Notes under the pieces: generated by a model | Databases searched by the model: none | What the model was told of the DNA's origin: nothing | The model's input: the letters and a program-made list of their open reading frames with translations, nothing else | Made by a program: the position numbers and the translations under genes | DNA from: Microcebus murinus | Lineage: Eukaryota; Chordata; Mammalia; Primates; Cheirogaleidae | Assembly: GCF_040939455.1 (NCBI RefSeq) | Contig: NC_134104.1 | Span: forward strand, 139,660,501-139,724,500 | Direction: 5' to 3' | Length of the DNA: 64,000 nt | Shown: piece after piece, positions 51,865-64,000 of the stretch | Layout of the letters: each line of letters starts with the position of its first letter | Numbering within the stretch: the first letter of the stretch is position 1

Positions 51865-51965
51865 GCAGGAGCATCGCTGGGGCCCAGGAGTTTGAGATTG
51901 CAGTGAGCTATGATTGCACCACTGCACTCCAGCCTAGGCAAAAGAGCAAGACTCTGGCTCTAAAA
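51865..51965 (+). mobile_element. Alu right-arm fragment
   Basis: 'ggcaggagcatcgctggggc' to 'agcaagactctggctctaaa', then an (ATTA)n tail. Confidence 0.8.
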
Positions 51966-52293
51966 TTAATTAATTAATTACATTTAAAATGCAGATAGAG
52001 TGACTGAAAATCTAACAGCCACCTTTGACCATGTGAGGACTTTGGAAATAGAAGCCATGCATAATTGGAGCAATAAGACAAACACACCACATCTCTTAAA
52101 ATAATAGGCAGGATCAGCAGCCCTTAATAGGCAGCTAACTACCCCATCTCCTTCTCCACGTGGACCTAGAGACCTGGTCTGGAGTTTCCAGCAGTCGCTT
52201 CTAGAGCTCCATCCTCTAGCTGGGAATATCATTCTTGCCAGTAGCACACAAAGCCTTGAAAGGATATTCACGGACAGTAAGAGAGTAAGTGGA

Positions 52294-52631
<338 letters not shown>

Positions 52632-52785
52632 GTGCAAGTGGACATTGACCTAGTTAGCCAGATGATGTCAATGAAGCCTGACTACAAGTAGAGAGACAAT
52701 TGTCACAGCCAGATCACCCTCTGATATCAACTTGGTCATATCTGTGTTAGAAACACCTGGTCTGATGTGTTCTCCATCCCAAATA

Positions 52786-53390
<605 letters not shown>

Positions 53391-53410
53391 ATAGATCCAG
53401 TTTCATTTTC

Positions 53411-53746
<336 letters not shown>

Positions 53747-53760
53747 CCAGTTTCATTTTC

Positions 53761-54290
53761 TATACTTAATGAAACTACTGAAAGTAGTTCCAGGCACATC
53801 CCAGTGCCTGGAATTCCATTTCCTGTTATATTTTTGTTCATTTAGGAATTGATTCTCCCATCTCTTAGGGAAGCATCGCAGGTGCTGGGGCCACTAGCAC
53901 CCATCATAGGGCCCACACACAATAATACTCAAGAAATGTTTGCTGTCTGATGAATGAAGCCCAGTTTTAATGAGGAAGGAACAAAAACTCAGAGAGGAGG
54001 AGAAATACTGAACCGAAGTCTTCTGACTGCAAATCCAGTGTCCTTGGAAATACAACCTGCTGTCTAAACTTCAGCTGTGACATGTACTTGCAACTTGGCC
54101 ATCTGGTGGGAAGAAAAAAGACCAGAATTATCCACTGGCCTATAATTGAGCAGTTCCATTAAAGTTACCCGGAGAGTTACATCCAAGGAAATCAAATAGC
54201 TACAAGTGCTATATGCAGCTTTGCAGTACAGCTGTATACACTTTGTACTAATATTTTTCCAGCATTAAAATAATGTCATTGTTTTTATCA
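53761..54290. other. Unique flank
   Basis: A faint MIR may lie at 53955-54050; otherwise nothing recognised. Confidence 0.4.
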
Positions 54291-54294
54291 TTAA

Positions 54295-54405
54295 TTTTAT
54301 TAAAATAGATGTTCACTTTCAAAGATTCACATACACAAAATTACAGAGTAGAAACAGAAAAATCATTTATAATGCCTCTCCAGAGTAAACCACTGTTTAT
54401 AATTC

Positions 54406-54406
<1 letters not shown>
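54295..54406 (+). mobile_element. Old L1M fragment
   Basis: 'attacagagtagaaacagaa' with 'gtaaaccactgtttataatt' is sense L1M of the type seen antisense at 7355. Confidence 0.45.
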
Positions 54407-54454
<48 letters not shown>

Positions 54455-54459
54455 TGTAT
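54407..54459. repeat. (TG)n microsatellite
   Basis: About 24 TG units with one TA interruption. Confidence 0.97.
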
Positions 54460-54564
54460 TCTGTGAATAAGGCAATTTAGAAAGCATGAAGTATTTTATA
54501 GTATGAACCTGTTTTTGAATAAAACTACATATAACTATATTTGCATAGAAAAGTGCCTGGAAAG

Positions 54565-54660
54565 AGATATATATCTATATATATGTACTATATTTATAAT
54601 ATATGCAATATAGATATATATACATATAGATGGATATAATTTATTTTATAATTAATTTTC
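54565..54660. repeat. AT-rich low-complexity tract
   Basis: TATATA-rich, imperfect, e.g. 'atatatatctatatatatgt'. Confidence 0.85.
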
Positions 54661-54879
54661 TTTTCTTTTTATTATCCTCTCCTCCATGTTTGTTGTGTTA
54701 AACCACCAAGTTTGTGATAATATTAATCAGCAATAGATAACTGTTAATAATACAGATGTCAACCCTGAAACTTGTCCTTTGGTGGCCTTTTATCTTTTTG
54801 GTTCCTTCTCATTCCTACTAATCAACTTTCCATATGCTGAAGATACAAAGCAGGGAAAATAAGAGAAAATGACATGGGT

Positions 54880-55142
54880 TTTTTTTTTTGTTTTGTTTTG
54901 AAACAGAGTCTCTCTATCACCCCAACTGCCAGACTAGAGTACCATGGCGTCAGCCTAGCTCACAGCAACCTCAAACTCAAGCAATCCTCCAGTTTTAGCC
55001 CCCTGAGTAGCCGATGCCCAGCTAAATTTTTTCTATTTTTAATAGAGACGGGGGTCTCGCTTTTGCTCAGGCTGGTCTTGAACTCCCGGAGTGATTCCTC
55101 CTGGAGTGCTAGGATTACAGGCATGAGCCAGTGTACCAGGCC
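54880..55142 (-). mobile_element. Degraded Alu, lemur-type
   Basis: T-tail, 'gaaacagagtctctctatca', several deletions, ends 'gccagtgtaccaggcc'. Confidence 0.88.
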
Positions 55143-55144
55143 AG

Positions 55145-55290
55145 GACAGGTTTAAGAAAAAAACATACATCAGTGTAGTCTTGACAAAGTATGGACACAT
55201 AGAAAAACTGAACAGAAAAGAATCTAGAAATAGTTCCACATGAAAATAGCCTGTTGATTTCTGACAAAAATGCAAAGGCAATTTAGTGGA
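55145..55290 (+). mobile_element. L1 ORF2 3' fragment
   Basis: 'gacacatagaaaaactgaac' and 'tagcctgttgatttctgaca' are L1 ORF2 text. It probably belongs to the L1 that resumes at 55930 after an LTR and Alu. Confidence 0.75.
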
Positions 55291-55291
55291 G

Positions 55292-55885
<594 letters not shown>

Positions 55886-55929
55886 ATGCTGGAAAAACTA
55901 GACATTTATATGCAAAAAAAAAAAAAGAA

Positions 55930-56108
55930 AAGAAAAATGAACCTTGATCTATTCCTCACACCTATACAAAAATTAATTCAAAATGGATCAGGAATGAAAA
56001 TGTAGAAGGTAAAATCCTTAAATTTTTAGAAGGGAACATGGGAGAAATTTTTGTGAACTTGGTTTAGGGAAATATTTCTTAGATAATGCATGAAAAGCAC
56101 AATTCTCC
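55930..56108 (+). mobile_element. L1M ORF2 3' segment
   Basis: 'cacacctatacaaaaattaa', 'agggaacatgggagaaattt' and 'aaatatttcttagataatgc' are L1 text; same copy as 56570-57700. Confidence 0.75.
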
Positions 56109-56111
56109 TTT

Positions 56112-56220
56112 AAAAAAAATTTTTTTTTACAAAGTCTTGCTATGTTGCCCAGGCTGGCCTCCAACTCTTGGGCTCCAGTGTTCCTCTTCCCTCAGTTTCC
56201 CAAGTAGCTGGAACTACAGA
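56112..56220 (-). mobile_element. Alu right-arm fragment
   Basis: 'aaagtcttgctatgttgccc' to 'tcccaagtagctggaactac'. Confidence 0.8.
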
Positions 56221-56255
56221 TTCAATTCATTTTTTTTTAATTGAAAAGTTAAGCC

Positions 56256-56555
56256 AAGGTGAGGCACAGTGGCTCATGCCTATAATCCCAGCACTTTGGG
56301 AGGCTGAGGTGGGAGGATCACTTTAGGCCAAGAGTTCAAGACCACCTTGGGCAACATAGTAAGACCCAGTCTCTACAAAGAAAAAAAATTACTGCATGCA
56401 TGGTGGCAGGGGCACCTGTAGTCCCAGCTACTTGGGAGGCTGAGGCAGGAGGATCACTTAAGCCCAGGAGTTCGAGGCTGTAGTCAGCTGTGATCATGCC
56501 ACTACACTTGAGACTGGGTGACAGAGTTAAACTATATCTCTAAAAATAAAATGTT
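56256..56555 (+). mobile_element. Old Alu (AluJ-like)
   Basis: 'aggtgaggcacagtggctca' to 'actatatctctaaaaataaa'; no lemur linker. Confidence 0.92.
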
Positions 56556-56569
56556 TTTTTTAATTAAAA

Positions 56570-57710
56570 TATTTCTTCTCTTTTTGTTGTTCTTGTTTTC
56601 ACACAATCTTCTAAAACTAGGCATTTTTAAAAATAAAATGTTTTAATTGAAAAATTAGACTTGATCAAAATTAGAAATTTTTGCTGCACAAAAGATACAG
56701 GTAACAGAATGAAAAGTCAAGCCAAAGACTGGGAAAAATATTAGTAAATCACATATCTGACAAAGGATTTGTCTCCAGAATATGCAAAGAATTCTCAAAA
56801 TGCACAAATTTTTTTAAAAACCTATTTTTAAAATCATAGAAGTTTAAACAATCACTTCACCAAATAAGATATACACATGGCAAATAAGCACATGAAGAGA
56901 TGCTAAACACCACTAGGCATTATTACAGAAATACAAATTAAAACTAAATGAAATACTACTGCATACCCATTAGCACGCACATGCACACACAAACACACAA
57001 AATTGAGGATACCAAATGTTTATGAGGACACAGAGTAACTAGAACTCTTAAACACTGTTGGTGAGAATGCAAAATAGTAAAGCCACTTTGAAAAATTGGC
57101 AGATTCTTTTAAAGTTAAACATACACTTACCATAGGACCTAGTTATCCTACTTCTTGATATTTACCCAAACATAGTGAAAACCTATATTGGTACAAAATA
57201 AACTTGTATATGAATATTTATGGCTGCTTTAGTCATAATCACCAAAACCTGGAAACAACCCAAATATCCCTCAACTGGGGAATAAACTAAATACAAACTA
57301 TGGTGCATTCATATAAGAAACAACTACTCAGCAATAAAAGAGAGCAAACAATTGATATATGCAGCATCATGGGTGAATCTCGAATGCATTATGCTAAGTG
57401 AAAGAAGCCAGATTCAAATATATATATTCCATTTGTATGGCCTCCTGGAAACGGAAAACCTGTAGGGACAGAGAACATAGGTCAGTGGTTGCCAAGAGTT
57501 GAGGGTGGAGAGAGAGTTTGACTACAAAGAGGAAGCTAGAGAGAATCTTTTTGGAGGGGGGTGGGTGATGGAATTTCTTGTGTCTTGATTGTGGCAGCAG
57601 TTTCCAAGGACTCTCTACACGCTTGTCACAACTCATAGACTGTCCACCAAAAAGTGAATTTCATTAAATGTAAGACTTTAAAACAATTTTAAAAAAAAAA
57701 AAAAAAAGAA
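56570..57710 (+). mobile_element. Old L1M 3' part
   Basis: 'gacttgatcaaaattagaaa', 'atgcaaagaattctcaaaat', 'ttaaacactgttggtgagaa', 'caccaaaacctggaaacaac' and 'acacgcttgtcacaactcat' in L1M order, then an A-rich end. Confidence 0.9.
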
Positions 57711-57808
57711 AGAAAGAAAAAGCTATATGAGGTCAAATGCCCTGTGCACTTTTCATGTTAGGGAATGGGTTTCCTATGTCAGGAACCGAAAGGAAGAATG
57801 GGTAGAAA

Positions 57809-57897
57809 GATAGATGGATAGATGGGTGGATGGATGGATGGATGGATGGATGGATGGATGGATGGATGGATGGATGGATGGATGGATGGATGGATGT
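57809..57897. repeat. (GGAT)n tetranucleotide microsatellite
   Basis: GATA/GGAT units passing into about 16 uninterrupted GGAT copies. Open in several frames only because of its periodicity. Confidence 0.97.
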
Positions 57898-60145
<2,248 letters not shown>

Positions 60146-60149
60146 GACT

Positions 60150-60335
60150 TGAGTGGCATTTGGCTTTGCCTCTTCCCTGTCACGGGGGCAACCCACCTCT
60201 CTGAGCTTCAGTGTCCCATCTGAAAAATGTGGATGACAGTACCCACCCCTTATAGCGCTACTGTAAGGCTCAAATGAGATATTTTGGGTTGCACTTAGTG
60301 AACAGTAAAGTACTACAAAGTATGCGGAAGGAGTT
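60150..60335 (-). mobile_element. MIR SINE, antisense
   Basis: 'cacctctctgagcttcagtg' with 'atctgaaaaatgtggatgac' and 'ggctcaaatgagatattttg' in antisense MIR order. Confidence 0.85.
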
Positions 60336-61015
60336 GGCGTTTTCATTTCAGTATTTGTTTTTTTGCCCCAGATGAAAGGAAGCATCAAAATATACTCCCT
60401 GTTCATGTATCTTACCCCTGGTGGCTCACCCTGTCAAATGAAACTGCTCACACAATATTCTGCATGAGTGCTGAGTCAGTTGATTTCTGCTAGTAAAAGA
60501 GAATGGTTAGTCAGAATTTGAGTAGACAGTTGTCCCCCAGCATTGGGTTTATTTACAGCTTGGGGAGGCAAACTTCACAACTACTGTATGTTAATCTGGG
60601 ATTGCAATGACTGAGATACTTCATTCTGTCACTAGCAAAACTCATCAGCAAATTCCAATCTCTTTCTCTGTCCCTTTTGCTGGATATTTTTCAAGAGTTT
60701 TGATTGGTACATATCAAATATAGTCCTTTAGTAATTTGAATTTTCCATTTTAGACCTGTTCTTTCCACTCAGCTACTCATCAATTCAGTCCATATTGGGA
60801 ACTTTGCCCTTTATCTATCTTGCTCTAGTTTTCCTATTCTTGATTGTTCCCTATTGAACCACAGCTATGGGTTTTTCTGTTCCTATTGAGTTTTCCCCTC
60901 TGTGGTTAATATATAATAGTAACATCTCACTTCTTTTTCAGCTATCTTGGACAAATAAAATTTATTCATTCATTGGTTTTGGCAGCCATTCACACTTCAG
61001 TATAAATAACTCTTT
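60336..61015. other. Unique AT-rich flank
   Basis: No family recognised. Confidence 0.4.
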
Positions 61016-61835
61016 AAATTTATTTAGAGCCCACCCACCTCATGCTACTCCACACTGCATGCCACCACTACCCCTGGACCTACTGGAGAGAATGCCCACA
61101 GCCCTAAACACTGTGTAAAGAGCCTTGCCCAGCCACCACTGCCACCATGGTGGAGGGACTCATGCAGAGCAAATGCCCACAGCCCTGGCCACCATCTAAA
61201 GAGTCTTGGCCAGCCATCACTGCTACCGCTGCAGCAAGGCCCAATTAAGGCAAACTCCCACAACACCTGCCTCCATGGAGAGAGACACATCCTGCCCCCT
61301 TCCTCCTGCCTGAGTTTCCAGTGGCAGCTTGGAGACCAACCTACTACTCCACATAAATATCCCGCAGCACAGGCTTGACTATGACAACCACAGGGGAATG
61401 GGTTGATGCAGGAGAACAGCTGTGTTACAGGTTTTCAGTACATCTGCCCATCTCCTGCCTGGTCAATTTTCCAGAATAGTACTCAAGCCCATCATCCAGG
61501 ATCTCTCCCTCCTTCACTGAGCAACAGAGTTCCCAGCAGAAGAGAACAGGTGTATCACAAAGCTACTAGTTTTGAGCTGAGGGAAGAGATCCCAGATGAG
61601 AAGGAACCACCATAAGAATGCTGGCAATATGAAAAAACAGACTCCTTCAACGCCCCCAGAGGATCACACTAGCTCCCCAGCAATGGACTCCAACCAAAAG
61701 GAAACTTCTAAAATGTTAGATATGAAATTCAGGATATGGATCTCAAGCAAGCTCAATGGAATCAGTGAGAAATTTGAAAATCAACACTGAGAAACCAAAA
61801 CAATAATTCTTGACATGAAAGAAGAATTCCTTAAA

Positions 61836-61975
61836 GGTTGGGTGTGCTGGCTCACACCTATAATCTTAGCACTCTGGGAGGCCAAGAAGGGCAGATCATT
61901 TGAGCTCAGGAGTTTGAGACCAGCAAGAGTGAGACCTTGTCTCCATTTTTATAAAATAAAAAAAGGAAGAAAGAA
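61836..61975 (+). mobile_element. Alu left-arm piece in L1 ORF1
   Basis: 'ggttgggtgtgctggctcac' to 'agtgagaccttgtctccatt', A-rich end; AAAGAATTC-like duplication of ORF1 sequence on both sides. Confidence 0.85.
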
Positions 61976-61998
61976 TTCACTAAAGACATAGATATTTG

Positions 61999-62024
61999 TC
62001 TTTTTGTTTGTTTTGTTTTGTTTT
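61999..62024 (-). mobile_element. Tail-only retroinsertion
   Basis: A 26-bp T/G-rich block (TTTTG units) between perfect 16-bp copies of AAGACATAGATATTTG (61983-61998, 62025-62040). Read on the minus strand it is an A-rich tail like those of Alus, without a body. Confidence 0.75.
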
Positions 62025-62199
62025 AAGACATAGATATTTGAAGAAAAAAATAACAGAACTTCTGAGAATGAAAGAGTCATTTAGAGAACTTCAAAATACA
62101 ATGGAAAGTTTCAACAACAGACTAGACCAGCAGAAGAAAGAATTTCAGAGCTTGCAGACAAAGCTGTCAAATTAATGAAGTTAGTCAAAAATGAAGAAA

Positions 62200-62858
62200 A
62201 ATAAGTAAGAAGAATGAATAAAATATTCATGAATTATGGGACTATGTAAGATGACAAAACATAAGAATTATAGGTATCCCTGAGGAAGAAGAAAAAGCAA
62301 GAAGCATGGAAAGCCTACATGAGGGACTAATAGAGGAAAACTTTCCTGGTCTTGCTAGAGATCTAGATATAATAAGGGCATTGAACTCCTGGAAGATTCA
62401 TTCCAAATAGGACATCTCCAAGACACATAATCATCAGACTGGCCAAAGTCAAAATTTAGGAGATAATACTATAAACTGTGGGATGAAAGCATCAAGTAAC
62501 TTACAAAGGAAAACCCACAAAACTAACAGCAGACTTCTCAGAGGAAACCTTATAAGCTAGAAAGGAATGGGGTCTTATCTTTAACCCTCTTAAACAGAAT
62601 TAACTGTCAGCTAAGAATTTTATCTCCTGTAGAACTAAGATTTATAAGTGAAAGTGAAATAAAGTCTGTCCCAGACAAGCAAACACTAAGGGAATTTTTC
62701 AGCACTAGGCCTGCCTTACAAGAAATCCTTAAAAGTGCTCTATACATTGAACAGAACAGTTGATACCCAACAGTATAAAACAACTGAAAGTAAAAATCCA
62801 CAGCTTTTATAAAACAGTAACATAAGGGGAAAAAACAAATAAATAGATAACAGTCAAC
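62200..62858 (+). other. L1 ORF1 C-terminal part and inter-ORF spacer
   Basis: 'ggtatccctgaggaagaaga', 'tcatcagactggccaaagtc' and 'cagaggaaaccttataagct' are L1 ORF1 C-terminal text, here without an intact frame, leading to the spacer before ORF2. Confidence 0.7.
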
Positions 62859-64000
62859 ATGATGACTGGTACAAGTGTCTCACATATCAATATTAACATT
62901 GCATGTAAACAGTCTAAACTCCCCACTTAAAAGGTATAGATTGGTGGAATGGATTTTTAAAATGCAACCCAAATGTTTGCTGTCTTCAAGAAACCCATTT
63001 AACTAGTAAAGACTCTTATAGATTCAAGGAAAAGGGATGGAAAAAATATTCCAAATGGAAAACAAAAGCAAGCAGGAGTAGCAATTCTTATATCAGGTAA
63101 AATAGATTTTAAAACAACAACAGTAACAAAAGACAAAGATGATCATTATATAATGACAAAGGAATCAACTCAACAAGAAGATACAATAATTCTAAACATA
63201 TATGCACCTGACACAGGAACTCCCAAATCCATAAAACAAATACTACTAGACTTAAGGAAAGAAATAAACAGCAACATGGTAATAGCTGTGGACTTCAAAA
63301 CTTCACTGACAGAACTAGACAGAAAATCAACAAAGAAACACTAGACTTAAACAGGACTCTAGAACAAATGAGATCTAATAGACATTTACAGAAATTTTTA
63401 ACTCAAAAATGCAAAAAATACATTCTTCTTATCAATACACAGAACATTTTCCAAGATAGATCATATGTTAGGCCACAAAATAAGTCTCAGCAAATTTTTT
63501 TAAAAATCAAAAGTATAATCGGGTGTGGGGCAGCAGAAGGGGGGAAGAGGGGATGGGTATATACAACCACAACAAGTAAGATGTGCAACATTTGGGGGAT
63601 GGATACACTTGAAGCTCTTACTCGAGGGGGGAAGGGGGACATGGGCAATGTATGTAACCTTAACACTTGTACCCCCATAATATGCGAAAATAAAAAATAA
63701 AAATAAAAAAGTATATCATGTGTCTTCTCAGATCACAGTGGAATAAAACTAGATATTAATTCCAGGAGAAACTCACAACTACACAAACATGTGGAAATTA
63801 AAACAACCTGCTGTTGAACAATCCTTGGATCAATGACAAAATCAAGATAGAAATCAAAAAAGATTTTTTGAATTGAATGACAAAAATGACACATGCTACC
63901 AAAATCACTAGGATAAACAAAAAGCAGCACTAAAAGGTAAGTTCATAGCACTGGCCACTTAAATCAAAAGGACAGAAAGATCACAAATTAACAATCTAAT
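62859..64000 (+). pseudogene. L1 ORF2 start (endonuclease region), partial
   Basis: ATG at 62859 followed by the ORF2 opening ('gtgtctcacatatcaatatt', 'ttggtggaatggatttttaa'), then endonuclease-domain text up to 'gttaggccacaaaataagtc' and, after the nested L1, 'cttctcagatcacagtggaa'. Several stops and shifts; no intact frame. Confidence 0.8.
63518..63706 (+). mobile_element. Young L1 3' end nested in older L1
   Basis: 'gggtgtggggcagcagaagg' to 'tacccccataatatgcgaaa' and an A/AAAT tail. AAAAGTATA at 63509-63517 and 63707-63715 is the target duplication; host ORF2 text resumes immediately after. Confidence 0.93.

Larger units (their letters stand above)
61629..62190 (+). pseudogene. L1 ORF1 remnant
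   Basis: Begins ATGAAAAAACAGACTCC and reads MKKQTPSTPPEDHTSSPAMD, then a charged stretch (KMLDMKFRIWISSKLNGISE) before a stop at 61788. The coiled-coil part follows after the Alu piece ('ttcaacaacagactagacca'). Broken by insertions, frameshifts and stops. Confidence 0.7.
61020..64000 (+). mobile_element. L1 5' half, running off the window
   Basis: A primate-age L1 (older than the lineage-specific copies) with part of the 5' UTR (about 61020-61620, C-rich with 'cccacagccctggccaccat'-type repeats), ORF1 remnant and the start of ORF2. Interrupted by an Alu piece (61836-61975), a tail-only insertion (61999-62024) and a young L1 3' end (63518-63706). The 3' half lies beyond 64000. Confidence 0.85.

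Noticed and set aside
63153..63344. Short ORF as an independent gene
   Set aside because: It is a fragment of L1 ORF2 endonuclease text within the larger L1.

Overview
This is nuclear DNA from a primate, almost certainly a strepsirrhine and probably a lemur. The evidence is the repeat content. More than thirty Alu elements are present, and most carry the linker 'attggccaactaatatatatag', which is typical of lemuriform Alus and absent from human subfamilies. Three 5'-truncated young L1 copies end in the strepsirrhine-type 3' end 'tacccccataatatgctgaaat' or a close variant. Older mammal-wide families (L2, MIR, L1M, MER1, MER5, MER20, MLT1) fill much of the rest. The species cannot be fixed from the sequence.

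One protein-coding exon is recognised: coding exon 1 of OSBPL10 (oxysterol-binding-protein-like 10, ORP10), on the minus strand at 48184-48464. It encodes the Gly/Ser-rich N-terminus and the first strand of the PH domain, and ends at a GTAACG splice donor. It lies in a CpG island (about 47.6-49.3 kb) that should contain the promoter. Everything from 1 to 48183 is therefore the 5' part of OSBPL10 intron 1, and everything above about 48.7 kb is the 5' flank. No other gene, tRNA, structural RNA gene or CRISPR array was found.

Layout: 1.9-5.2 kb holds an unusually long fossil L2 with recognisable reverse-transcriptase coding sequence, broken by later insertions. 6.4-8.1 kb is old minus-strand L1, hit by two Alus and a tiny young L1. 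11.67-12.11 kb is a complete TA-flanked Tc1/mariner-superfamily (pogo/Tigger-like) MITE. 13.7-15.3 kb is an old L1 3' end containing an unidentified 284-bp insert. 15.3-16.05 kb is a composite Alu split by a 286-bp solo LTR with perfect 6-bp target duplications. 16-47 kb alternates unique intron with Alu, MIR, L2, L1M, hAT and MLT1 copies. 49.3-64 kb is Alu-rich flank, with simple repeats, more L1M, and at the right edge the 5' half of an L1 carrying nested insertions.

No new multi-gene system is visible. The most distinctive items are the solo LTR, the MITE that keeps a transposase C-terminal tail, the unidentified insert, an overlapping upstream ORF in the OSBPL10 leader, and a tail-only retroinsertion. 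Family names for repeats come from memory of consensus sequences, not from a search.
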